A DNA stretch of 64,000 nucleotides. It comes from Membranipora membranacea (taxonomy: Eukaryota > Bryozoa > Gymnolaemata > Cheilostomatida > Membraniporidae). This document shows, one piece after another, positions 1 through 12,400 of this stretch (positions are counted from its first letter, which is position 1; each line of letters begins with the position of its first letter). Location: assembly GCA_914767715.1 (NCBI GenBank), contig OU612068.1, positions 20,770,001 through 20,834,000 on the forward strand, read 5' to 3'. The notes beneath the pieces were generated by a model, which saw only the letters and a list, made by a program, of their open reading frames with translations, did no database searches and was not told the DNA's origin. The position numbers were made by a program, and so were the translations under genes.

Positions 1-129
1 ACAGACAAACATGTATTCCGGTCAGCCACTGCAGCAGTATGTATATACTAGCACGTCTCGACCTGTTCTTGCCAGCTAGACATTATTTACACCTTGCCAA
101 GAGAGGGATCATGGTACTGCGAAAGCCAT

Positions 130-3020
130 GTTCACTTAAACATTTCGCATGCAGTTTTATGGTTAATGGCAACAGAAAAAGTACCCAACACCGGCTCGAA
201 CGTCGCCCGGGTTAACAAGGTTCGCGCTGGCTTGCTCCCGCTCCGGCAGCCAGTGAAAAGTCAGATAGGACGAAATGGTAAAACCAGGAAAATTCTGAGA
301 ATAGCAGAATGGAATGTTAGAACACTAATGGACAGGAAAAGCTCAAAGAGACCTGAGCCCCAGACAGCGCTTGTTGCTAAGGAATTGAGTCGGTATGATA
401 TAGATATTGCTGCTCTGAGTGAAACCCGTTTTGCTCGCAACGACAGCCTAGTGGATAACGGGTATACATTCTTCTGGAGTGGAAAAGGTGAGGAAGAAAG
501 AAGAGAGGCAGGAGTTGGGTTCGCTATCAGGAATTCAATTATGCCCTACCTCGAACAGGAACCAACAGCAATTAGTTATAGAATCATGAGCATGAGACTG
601 CCACTTAAGAAGAATGATTATGCAACGATAGTGAGTATCTACGCTCCAACAATGACAAACCCTGAGAAGAATAAAGAGGAGTTCTACAGGACATTGAGAG
701 AAACAATAAAGAACGTATCCATCACAGACAAACTGACTATAGCTGGTGACTTCAATGCAAGGGTAGGATGTGAAGCTAAAAATTGGCCAGGCGTGATCGG
801 TACTCAAGGAATTGGAAAGAGTAATTCAAATGGAGAGCTGTTGATGGCATTTTGCTCGGAGTACCAGCTCGTTGTCACCAACACTGTTTTCAAACACAAA
901 CAGCATCACAAAACTACCTGGATTCACCCTCGTTCTAAGCATTGGCACCTCCTGGATTATGTGATTACAAGACAGAAAGACCTGAATGATGTGTTAGACA
1001 CCAGAGCAATGAGAGGTGCTGAATGCTCAACCGACCACATCATGGTTAGGTCCAAAATAGCATTCATGCTTAGGAAAGCAAAGGCCAAGACATGAGGAAA
1101 CTCAGCTTACAAGCTGAATGTGGGAAAACTGCAAAATGAGGACGTATTACCGGAGTTTCAGACACAGATGGATACAACAATGGACTACAAAGATGATGAA
1201 GATGTGACCTTGGAAGAGAGGTGGGACAGGTTAAAGACGTTCGCCTTTTCTGCAGCAAATGAAATCCTAGGAAAACCAGAACGGAAACATCAAGATTGGT
1301 TTGATGAGGATGACGTGGAGTTGAATGCATAAGGCCAAAGTGACGGTACTACAGAGAAAGACTAGAAGTAACGTTGACAGACTAGCAAAAGCCAGAAGTA
1401 AATTACAGAAGTATACTCGAGAGAAGAAGTCTGAATGGTGGGAGGAAAAAGAGGAAGAACTCCAACGAGCAGCTGATAAAAATGACATGAAGGCATTTTA
1501 CAATGGCCTCAGAGAGGTGTATGGGCCACAAAATAGGGGTACTGCCCAATTGCTTGATGATGATGATGAGACAGTATTGACAGCGAAGGATGACACAATA
1601 GACTTAATATACTTAGTATATTAAGTCTATGGATGACACCTTAAAAAGGTTTGCACAGCATTTTGACCACCTGCTGAATGTGCCCGGGACTGTGGATCAT
1701 GAAGCTCTAAGCAGTCTCACAGACATGCCGCCGGATGAAAGTCTGGATGACACGCCAAGCTTTGATGAACTGCTGAATGCCATAGATGCAACGAAGAAGA
1801 ATAAGGCCCCTGGGGAGTGTGGCATTCCAGCAGAGGTGTGGAAGCATGGCGGACTGAAGTTGAAAAAAAGACTGCATGACCTGATTGTTTTCATCTGTAA
1901 GAAAGAGCAGATGCCACAGAACTGGAAGAATGCAAACATTGTGCCCATTTTCAAAAAGGGCAGTAGGAAGATCTGTGGTAACTACAGATGAATCTCACTG
2001 CTCTCTATAGCCGGTAAGATCATGGCCCGAATAATCCTCAACAGAATCAGTGAAAAGATAACTCCAAATATCCTACCTGAGACACAGTGTGGTTTTTGTA
2101 GCAGCAGAAGTACTATTGATATGGTGTTTAGCTTGCACCAAATCCAAGAGAAATGTACTGAACAGAACAGGGAGCTATATGCTGTATTTATAGACTTTAC
2201 ATAAGCCTTTGATACAGTATCAAGGGAAGGCCTCTGGAGTGTACTGAAGAAGTTTGGCTTCACAGAGAAAGTCACAAACCTGATTAAAGCCCTTCATATG
2301 GGGATGCAAGACAAAGTAGTACAAGGTAGAGACATGTCAAATGAGTTTGCAGTGACCAATGGTGTCAAGCAGGGATGTGTTCTTGCTCCCACACTATTCT
2401 CATTATACCTGACGGCTATGTTAGAAGTTGCATTTAAGGATGTACATGAAGGAATTTATATCCAAGCAAGACATGGGGCGGATCTCTTTAACATAGCCCA
2501 GTTCAAGTCCAAGACCTGTACAAACAAGCACCTAGTAAGAGAGATGCTGTTTGCCGATGACAGTGCTTTGGTGGCACACAGTGCTGCAGATATGCAGGTA
2601 CTCGTAGACCACTTCGCTAAAGCAGCAGCTCAGTTCAGCCTGAAAATAAACATCAAAAAAACAGAATGCATGTACCAGCCAATCAAACTCATTAATCCTC
2701 CGCCTGAGCCAGAGGTTATCATGATTGACCATTAACCGCTTGTACTTGCCTCAGACTTCACCTACCTAGGAAGCACTGTCTCCAGCACTGCAAAGATAGA
2801 TAAAGAGCTGCGAAACAGACTAGGCAAAGCAAGCGCGGCTTTTGGGAGCTTCAACAGAGATTGTGGAATCTCCATAAGGGTGAAATGTAAAGTCTATAGA
2901 GCTGTGGTACTTTCATGTCTCCTCTATGAAGCTGAAGCATGGACGATATACAGGACCCAAGTGAAAAAACTAAGCGCTTTCATGATGAGACAACTGAGTC
3001 AGTTGAAATTGATCTGCTAA
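130..3020 (+). mobile_element. Degenerate non-LTR retrotransposon (APE endonuclease + reverse transcriptase, CFDP2/RTE-like)
   Basis: Conceptual translation in several frames gives one LINE protein. The apurinic-like endonuclease lies at about 290-1,080, with motifs AEWNVRT, ALSETRF, AGDFNARVG, LLDYVITR and TDH. The reverse transcriptase lies at about 1,790-2,735, with KAPGECGIPAEVWKHGG, NYR..ISLL, YAVFIDFT.AFDTVS, GVKQGCVLAPTLFSLYL and the catalytic LFADDSA box. A C-terminal YLGSTVSS...LYEAEAW stretch runs to about 3,020, where similarity stops, so the 3' end is lost. Stops or frame breaks occur near 1,095, 1,330, 1,600, 1,990, 2,204 and 2,735, so it is inactive. The 5' limit is unclear and may lie upstream of the window. 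The family resembles the 'craniofacial development protein 2-like' LINEs widespread in invertebrates; that assignment comes from recalled motif order, not from a search. Confidence 0.93.
1597..1630. mobile_element. 34-bp palindromic insertion with 9-bp target duplication inside the LINE
   Basis: Two 15-bp arms (ATAGACTTAATATAC and its exact reverse complement) are separated by TTA, with one extra A at the left. The block is flanked by the same nine bases, GGATGACAC, at 1,588-1,596 and 1,631-1,639. Removing the insert plus one flank (43 bases) restores the LINE reading frame across AKDD-TLKRFAQHF, which is where this protein family is continuous. This is direct evidence that it is an insertion. 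Confidence 0.85.
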
Positions 3021-3489
3021 CCTGAACAACGTTCAGCACGAATAACATCGGGGAATAATGTTACAAAAGCATAATGGGTTTGCCTGAATTGGTTGTATTA
3101 CAAGCATGGACGGATGGGCGATTTTTTAATTGGACAGGCAGAATATTTATGGACAAAAGATTTTTGCTGGATATATATGGGTGGATGGAGAAATATTTAG
3201 GTGGCTATGCAGAAATATATTTGAAGGATGGTCCCTGCTGAACAGGCATGGACAAGCAGACAAAATCTGTATTGGGCAGAATAGCTTTAGTTTCTAAATG
3301 GACATAGTCGGAATTGTGTCCAATTGGGAGACATTGTAGGACAACATCCAAGGTTGGACGGGAACAAGCAAAATTTCTTGTCCTCTACACAAACACAAGA
3401 AAAGATCTACTCATTGAAGACTATGATCTATGAATATAGATACGTATTAAAGGTTATATACACAACTTGAGCATGAGTGATGGATTATG

Positions 3490-6400
3490 TCAAACAGTAG
3501 CTGATCTTACACAAGCTTGCAGAATTTCCAGGATGAGTAGAAGCGGGCAGTCTATAGGCTCCTCCATCTGTTCATACAAGTTGTATCTCTCAAACACCAA
3601 GGTGAACCACTCACTGCTAAGAAAGTTGGTGAGAATCCTGCCCAGGTGCTGTGTGGCTTTATGCCTCAACAGATGCTTGATGAGGGCGATGACACGCATA
3701 CTATTGAGATGATGTCTTACTGTTTGTCGTGAATCGGGTTTCTGGAGATGATCACAAAGAATTGATGAATGGTCAACATGAATGATTGAATAGAGAAGAA
3801 AATGGTGAGTTATCAGACGGATGACGATGATGATAATATGTTGTAATAAATAGCAGGAAGGTTGGAAGTAGACAGAAGTAGATGACTATCTGATCTGATA
3901 ATTGATAAAAAAGTATTTAAAAGTTGCTGATTAGATTTTGAGTAAGAAAAATGAGAATGAAGAAAGTTATTACATGCAATGTTGACCTTCTAAGATAACT
4001 ATGAGTTGTAAAAATAGACAGAGAAGGGGGAAAACAGATGTGAAGATGGAATAGCATAGTATGATCTTACCTTTGCTATAAGCATAGCTATATCAGTAAA
4101 CTCTAGGGCTTCATCATCTTTATGACAAGATAATGAAGTGAGAAGATCTCTGATTACAGAGTTAGGGATCTCACCATCTGGTGCTATAGGATACCATTTA
4201 CTTCGGTTCTTCTTCTCTTCAGCTAGCTGCTTGGCTGCCTCCACTCTGACAATTACATAAGATGGTGATGATATGATCTGAAAATGCTGCATGTTTAATT
4301 TGATTCAATTTGCCTGTATTTTGAGTTGCTTTCCTCCCATACAACAGTGCAATTTAGCAAGTATGGACAAACCCATGCCTATGGTAGCAAATACGAATTA
4401 AACTTGATCCAGCTAAAAATTATCCTGGTTAATGAATGATGTTGCAAACTTGTGGACTTTATGAGACATTGTTAGAATTCAGCATAAACATATAAATACC
4501 AGTATTTATATATTCATGGGGCTAGGCCAAGGCAGCGTATCTGGAGTTGGGTTCTCAAACAGTTAAGAGAGCACAAATCTGGTAATTGAATATATTACTA
4601 TTATGGTATATTTATGAGGTTGGGTGGTAGTAGCAGAGAGGGTGTCCCATTTTCCCAGGTTGCAGTCTTATTTTAGAATTGAATTCTTAAGTTTAATCAT
4701 TGATAACATGTACCCCTATATTTGAAGACGCAATTGTGTGATATGCATTTAAAATCTGTGCATTCCAGCCAAATATATTTCTACCCTTTACCTGAACAAT
4801 CACTACGGACAGATGAATAGCTGGTCACAACCATTTGGTGTTGATACCTGATCAAAGAACCACTATCTTTCAGCCAATCATGAATTAACAGCTGTTATCA
4901 CATTGCTTTATAAAAAAATGGTCCAGTACACCAAGGCAGTCTCATTACATAGCCCTGGCGAACATCACTAGGATTGAGCTTTGTGGTAAGGTCTAGAAGG
5001 GTCTGGGATCATTGTACAGATCAACTCAAAGGAGCTGAGGAACATAAAAAAACCTGACCCTAGCCTTGTTGCGGTAAATTTGAAGAACAGGTTTGGAGAA
5101 TGTTCTTAGAGCCTTATATTGCGATGAAAGATTCAAGTACACATTGTCTGTGACCCCGCCCCACCCCCAAATGTCTTTTTTCCATCTGTACAAGGGAGGA
5201 CAATTTGTATGAGAAGCCCAGATAGCTCAGTGGGTAGAACATCTGACTTTTAATCTGAGGGCTCAGGGTTCTTTTATAACAAAAGGTTTGTGCTCTCCCC
5301 CCTTATGGAATACTGAACTTGTTCTAAATTAAATTCAAATAAATAATATAGATTTGACTGAGAACCAAAATGGAAGCTAATACGCCCGAACAGGGACTCG
5401 AACCCTGGACCCTCAGATTAAAAGTCTGATGCTCTACCGACTGAGCTATCCGGGCAGCTCATACAAGTTGTCCTCCCTTATACGGTCAAAAAATAGGATT
5501 TCGGCAGGATATCTGAGATTGGACTTATGAGCTGAGAGTTGCAGGGTTTGATAAAATCCCATCATTCAAACCTGAGTAGTAAAATCATGTTTTTTGGAGA
5601 ATAAGAAAAAATTGGGTAAAAATTCATAGTCAAGGTGCCACAAGAAAAATTGGAAATATTATTATTATCTGGATCATAATTGGGCAATTGAGAAATACAC
5701 CACCCGATGAGATTTAACACAAATGAAGAGTATATTCCCAGCCTTACCAGCTATTCTGGCAATTTACAACCAGTTTTGATATGTTATCAAAATAGCGTGC
5801 TTGCGAGTACACGACATTAATATCAAATTGTTGACAGGTGTCCAAAGTTATAGAGACAAAACTCAAACTGGTAAACAATGCCAGAGACTCAAACTGCGAT
5901 CAAACGCAATTCATCTCAGAGCAAAACCTTAATATAGATGCAATACTCTCAGGTGTTTGCCATATTCCATGATGGTTATGACTAAACACCCCAAAACTTT
6001 ACTCTAAATTAACATTCTCCCAAACAAACCCTTTTTTCGATACAGAGGAGAAAAGAAGCATAAGCTCCTGATTAGCTCAGCCGGTAGAGCATCGGACTTT
6101 TAATCTGAGGGCCCAGAATTTGATTCCCTGTTTTGGTAGGAAAGCTTCCATTTTTCTTAAAACAGTTTGGAATCGTGCTCCCCTGATATCTTTACATAAT
6201 TATTTTATATGCTCATCAATTTGACGACGTATAAAGTGAGACTAAACCATAAACCAGAAGCATAAATATATGAATACTTATTTATATGTTTATGGAATTC
6301 ACCAATAAAGTGAATAAGGGAGACTTCTCCCTGAGTAACTTTGTGTGAATTTCATGCCTTTTGCTGTACTCACTTTCTCTTCCTCCGTTCTTGCGCCTCC

Positions 6401-9400
6401 TCTTCCTTCTGTTTAGATATATTCTGCACCTCATGATCAAACTGAGCCTTAGAGAGATGTTTGATGGGCTCCACAGAGTAATCAGGCATGGGTAGAGGGT
6501 AGTGCTTACGGCGCTTCTTACTAGGAGTCCTCCTTTCAGATTCCATCTCTGGTGAAGTTTCTTTTTTCGTGGCTGCCTCATCTAACAAAATAAAAAAATC
6601 TTGTAAGGTCTAGACTCTAGAGCAGCTGTGGGCAACCTGCGGCCTTTTTGCCAGTGCGGCCTAATGGGTAATATTTTGCGGCCTAATTGTGGCCTTATGC
6701 CTGCAAAACTTTTTATACGTTAATTTTGATTCCCCTTTTTTTATGTGGAGAACCAAGTATGTATAGCGCTCTTTAAGCTCAAAATATTTCTAAATAGTGG
6801 GCGTGGCCATTCTGAATTATGCATGTAGTTTAGCTTCCCAGCCACTCTTACTACTTTATCAAGTTGTTGTCCTTTCGAAATAACACAAAACAGTGACCTT
6901 TGGATGTTAAAATTACAAGTTTCTCTAACATTATAGTAATTTTTTTTTTTACAAAACAGTCTCTGTGGGCAAAAATTCCCTTTGTGACAAGTGCTCCTGC
7001 ATCATGGCTGAAATGTTCCATATTGAATTCTTCATTTCACAATCATTTGCAAAAAGTTCTCTCCTTTGAGTGAGGGCGGGAGCTGTGAGGTGAAACTTTG
7101 GCAGGACACGATAAATATTTTAAAAAAAGTTTTTCGCTCTGCGAAAATACTTCCTTCTCCATCAAAACAGTCCTGTATGAACTTTATTTACACTTTAACC
7201 CCTGGGAGGGCGCTACAGCACCCCTCCCACACCCACCCTCTTCTTTGTCTTACACATGAAACATGGGGATACAGACATGTACACAATCAAATCATGAGGT
7301 AAAATGACTTCACAAAACTCAAGAAGATTAGATAAACCAGTATTTCTGCTGAGTTGATGGTTTTTGCAACATACTGCAGTTTTTAGACGTAAATCTGTTT
7401 TAGTTTTTACACAAGTGGAAATGCCAAAATTGCTACTCCAGTTCCAATTTTATCCCTGAAAAATATGTTGCGGCCTTTTGAGTTGATCTGGCGTTAAATG
7501 TGGCCTTTTTCAAGAAAAGGTTGCCCACCCATGCTCTAGAGCTTGTGCATTGAACTAAGATATTTTGGGTATAGCTGTTAAATGGCTTTCAATAGATAGA
7601 AAATTGACATAAATATATCCACATTCAGCGAGGTGAAAACACATCAAATGAATAGACACGCAGCCAGATTAAATGTCACTCTGATAAAATCGAATAGATT
7701 GGAAAGCTTAAGAAGTTTTGCCTCTGCAATATTCTTTTTTTCTTCAAAATTCTCTCTTTCTTTATGATAACAATTCAATCATGTGTTATTTTATGCGGGG
7801 GGGGGGGGGGTTGGGATATAGTCAATAGCAATCAATCAATTAAAAAATTAATGAACCTTTTGTTGAAGCCCTGCTGGGGGGAGAGATAGACAGTCTGGCC
7901 GCCATCTTAGCGCTGACACCAAGTCGTGTCCACATGGTTCCGTCTGAAGCTGCTCCCTGCTTATCACCCTTGGTTACATCCATCGATTCAACACTAGGAT
8001 CTGTCTCCTCTGGTAAAAATTGTAAGACATGGTATCAAATTACGAAATACGCTATGATTCTCCAACGATGCCACAACAGATCAGGACATTATTGATTGAG
8101 TTCATCCCATGGTGTGCTCAAAAAACTTGTATACAGTCTAAAGAGCCAAGAAGGATGAGATTAATATGTAAGATTTTTAGTTTTAGTACTATGACAGAAA
8201 CAGAACACAAACAAAAGAGCTTAATAAACTAAATAAAGTTCAAACACCATCAACATAGCTGAGCTTTATTCACAATGCAAACAGTTTGACTTTCTCCTTG
8301 ACAAAAAGCCTAGCTGATTGAATTTTATTTATTCGGAACATGATATAAATTTCTCAGGAATTGGTAGATAACATGAAACGATTAGGTTTACCAATAGTGT
8401 AAATGCTGTTGTTAGTAGCCTCTTGGTACTGAATTTTATATTTTATCCCAAGCCATCCTGAAGGCAAGGACATCACTATACCAGTATAATAAATGTAGGA
8501 ATGTCACATGAATTACTAGATTTATTCCTTAAAGGATACCCACAGACCTAAGCATTTTAGAGTCAGGCAGTTGGCACTGCTGTACTTAGCATTGATTTCA
8601 ACAGAGAGAAAACTCAAAGCACTCTGTAGTAAGAATTATTCACATTAGAATTGTCCCTCAGTATGATGTATACGTGCAGCATTGAGTTTATCATATTGTA
8701 ACAGTTCGATAAGCTGTTCATTTCATGGATAGGAAATCACTATATTCAGAGCTATATAGTCTGAGATATGTATAGTCTGATCTAGGCTTTATAGTCTGAG
8801 ATATGTATATTCCGTTTAAGGCTATAGAGTCTGAGATATTGTTCTGTACTGTTTACCTGCTTTGTGGTCCCTTGAGGACGCTCTGATATTCCTCATCTCT
8901 AGATTTATGGCAGGTTCTCTGGGTAGACTAGACATCTCAGGCTGCTTTATCTTCTCATCATAGATAGGCGGTTCCTCGTTCCCTTCATCCTATGATGTAC
9001 AGTAAAATGACTGAACAAAAGTGAAGCAACCAAACATATCAAACAACAGTTCTCTAGCCTTGTTACACAGAATTCCTGCATTGTATAAATGATATATATT
9101 CGATAGATCAATAACAATGTTTGGAATAATAGATAAAAACATATAAAATCAAGGACTCGGCCAGACATCCCCTCTAAACATAAGAGAACAAATTCCTTCT
9201 CGTTGATTCAGGTTGGATATTGCGTGATTTCTCCATATATTGGTAACATTAAGTGTAAATGGATTTTGAAGCAATAAGACATGCTTTTGGACAGGAGATG
9301 ACAATGCAAGATGGAGATCAAAATAATTATAGAAAACGAACATCTGCAGACAGCGCCTGAAACACATAGCACAGATATTTGACTTATATAAGTACATCAA

Positions 9401-12400
9401 ATATACAGATAATCACCATTTGAGTACATCCTAGCTCTCTCTGAAAAGGTTGGCAGAATGTCATTACAGACCTATGTTACAGTCGAAGGATTTTGTCAGT
9501 ATTGGAGTGGCTTTCAATCTACCATTTTTCAGCAGTAGGTTTTAAGCGGCACTTGTGCGCAGACTTTATATATGATTATTCATGGATAGGATGAAATATA
9601 ATAGACATAATTTAATCGTCCAAGCCCTAAACCTAACCGCAATGAGCATGGCCTTTATCATTCTCAATAAAAATATTCATGCAGCAGTAGCATGATTATC
9701 AATAAACATTCTCAAAATGTGTTCCTGGTTTGGATGTGTGTTACAAAAAGGGAATGATAATTGGAGATTTGACTCGGGTAGTTTCAATCAATTAGTGTAG
9801 GTAGTTTTAATAAATTAACTTTCATTGCTGGGACTTACAATCCTGACAAAATCAGTCCAAAAATTTAACAAACTGAAACCCAATCTCAGCAGTCTCTGAG
9901 CACCTAATCCTGAAGCTTCACAGTGCTAAATCGATAAAGCCCTTAAACCTCCTTACGTGGTGGATAAAATTAACAAGTTCAAAAGTGATGATCCTAATAG
10001 CCAAAGAAAGGCAACAAAAGCAGCGATAAGAACACAGATTCTCATATTTGTATTTGTATTTGTATTTGTATATCTGTGTTTGTAAGTCAATAAGTCATAC
10101 CCTGTAATCAGCGAGAAGAAGCTTCTGCAGCATAGAGGTAGGTAGATATGACTCCACAGACACAGCATTCAGGTGATTCTTAAAGCCGAATACTATGGTA
10201 CCCTTTGAGTCAGCAAAGCAGCAATCAGTGAGAGAGTCACCTAGAGTCAGCTCTCTGATAAGACTATTCAGTTTGTTCCACACCTATGACAATTCATAAT
10301 TCATAAACTTTCCGTTGAGGCTGCGGATCAATTTTCCAGTATAGCCTAATGGAGTAAATTTCAGCTAATGTTTAGTTAAGCTGTTTTGGGATGGTTAAAT
10401 TTTAGCTAGCACTTAAAGGGCAACCAAGGTTTCAAACAACTTCTCATTGATGGCCATTGATTAATAGCAGATTGCACCTTCTGCATGGGGAAAAAGACAA
10501 AATATAATTCGGATGATTATTCAGCCAGAATTCTTGTGAAACATTTCTTCCATCAGGTACTCAAACTCAGCTAAAAGAGAATACCACATAGCAGTTTGCT
10601 GTTCCTGTTATTATTTAGCCTGTGCTCTATAATTATTACAGCAAAGTCTTGGAACCTCCCCTAAACTGAAGTGTTACCCAGCTTAGAGTCAGCAACTACT
10701 TTGAGTTTTGCATCGCGTAATGCACAAAGCTGATGCTGCCCAGCACATTTTTTGCTACCCATTAATGCATTGCTGCGAAACCTTGGTTGCCCTTTAAATT
10801 TGACTAGCTGAGGTTTGAGTCAATAAAAGATAAAGAAGGGAAGTGAATGTTACCAAGCCCATAATTTTAGCTATTACAAGCATGCGAGAAAAGGCACACT
10901 TTTCCTCTGGCAAAATATTACTTCTCTAGGGACAATTTTTTTTCTGGCAGTCCTGATACTTCAGGATGACCTCAAAACTTCTGATATTAAAAAACAGCTA
11001 CTTCAACATAGAATAGTCTGTTTTTTCCGTTTTGATTACTCTTTGGACCCTATCAAAATCAACTAAACTGAACATGTGGATTATTGCAGTATCATACACA
11101 GCTTACTACCCTTTATAATGTTACATTACTTACCTTTAGAGAGCCGTCAGCGCTTGTGGTTATAAATATATCGTGTAATGTATGTCCTGCCAGGCCAATA
11201 ATGTTTGAGGTGTGATCATAGTTTGCGTTGTGTGTCATCATGTATATACCTGGTAATCAAAACATGCATCATAAAGATTATTTTTGATAAGATAAATCTG
11301 TGTTCATAAGAAAGATATCGGACCAACATTACCCTCTGAGGTGCGAATAATTGAAAAACCCCATGATGAGTTTTTTACCAAAAATTAGAAGGACAAGCTT
11401 TGAAGCAGGATGCTACTAAAGAAAGATCATATGAAGTCGGTCTTATCCATATTATAACTCAGTTTGGAAGGCTATCTCGACAACTTTACTGTATACCGTT
11501 AACCACACGATCACCTAGAAGGAAAAGACCTCGGCTCAGATAAATAAATGGAACAGAGAGATAATTTTACCTTTTGAGGCAGTCCCTGTGACAGACATCT
11601 TTATCTGCCCTGGTTTAGGAGTTAGAGACTCGGCCGAAGCATCACTCAGCCAAAACATCATCAGTACAGACACACTACAAAATATCATACAATCGAAATA
11701 TTATTATGATAATATTATATGACAGAAAGATTTTTATTCAATAAAAGTGTAGTCGTCTTCTTCTTTAACAAGTGGAGACAACAATTACCCTATGCCAGAT
11801 TGAATTATCTTGATCACACATTTAGGAGTCGATTAAGTGCTTATTTTACTTTTGATTCTGCTGAACCTAACCTCTTGTTATCAAACAGATTGTGCACAGG
11901 ATATACGCTACCTTGATTACCCCAAGTGGTTAGCTTTGATTGGCACTATCCCCTTTGTTTCAAGAAAAACATGATCTTTGAACATACCCGCTTTTGACAG
12001 GCTGTGCTGTGGCTATTGTACTTCCACACATAACCATCTTCAGTGGCATACCAATCTTGCTCATATCAATCTGAAAAATTCAACCAAAACATTTGGGGCA
12101 TCATGACAAAAATCTGAATTTCTTTACAAGTCATCGAAAGATTCTACAACGAGCAAATGAGAAATGAAGCGATTGACCATGACATGGAAGGGAAATATTG
12201 TCATAGAGATCAAACTTACGACTTTCATGCAGACAAGTGCGAACAGCCTGGTATCCTGTTCCTCAAATACAAGAGCCCACACTTTGAGCTTCATGTCCTT
12301 AGAACACGAAAAAAGACGATCTGCAGTACCTGGAGAAATACAAGCAATAAGTCAAAAGTGTAACAGCATAGCATGATAGATAGCAGCATGGATTCATTTC

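Larger units (their letters stand above)
5195..5483. repeat. Inverted duplication of the tRNA-Lys unit and its flank
   Basis: The flank AAGGGAGGACAA...TTGTATGAG precedes the truncated tRNA at about 5,202 and recurs as its reverse complement after the intact tRNA (5,458-5,480). The tRNA and its upstream flank were therefore duplicated in inverted orientation around a centre near 5,340. Confidence 0.75.
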
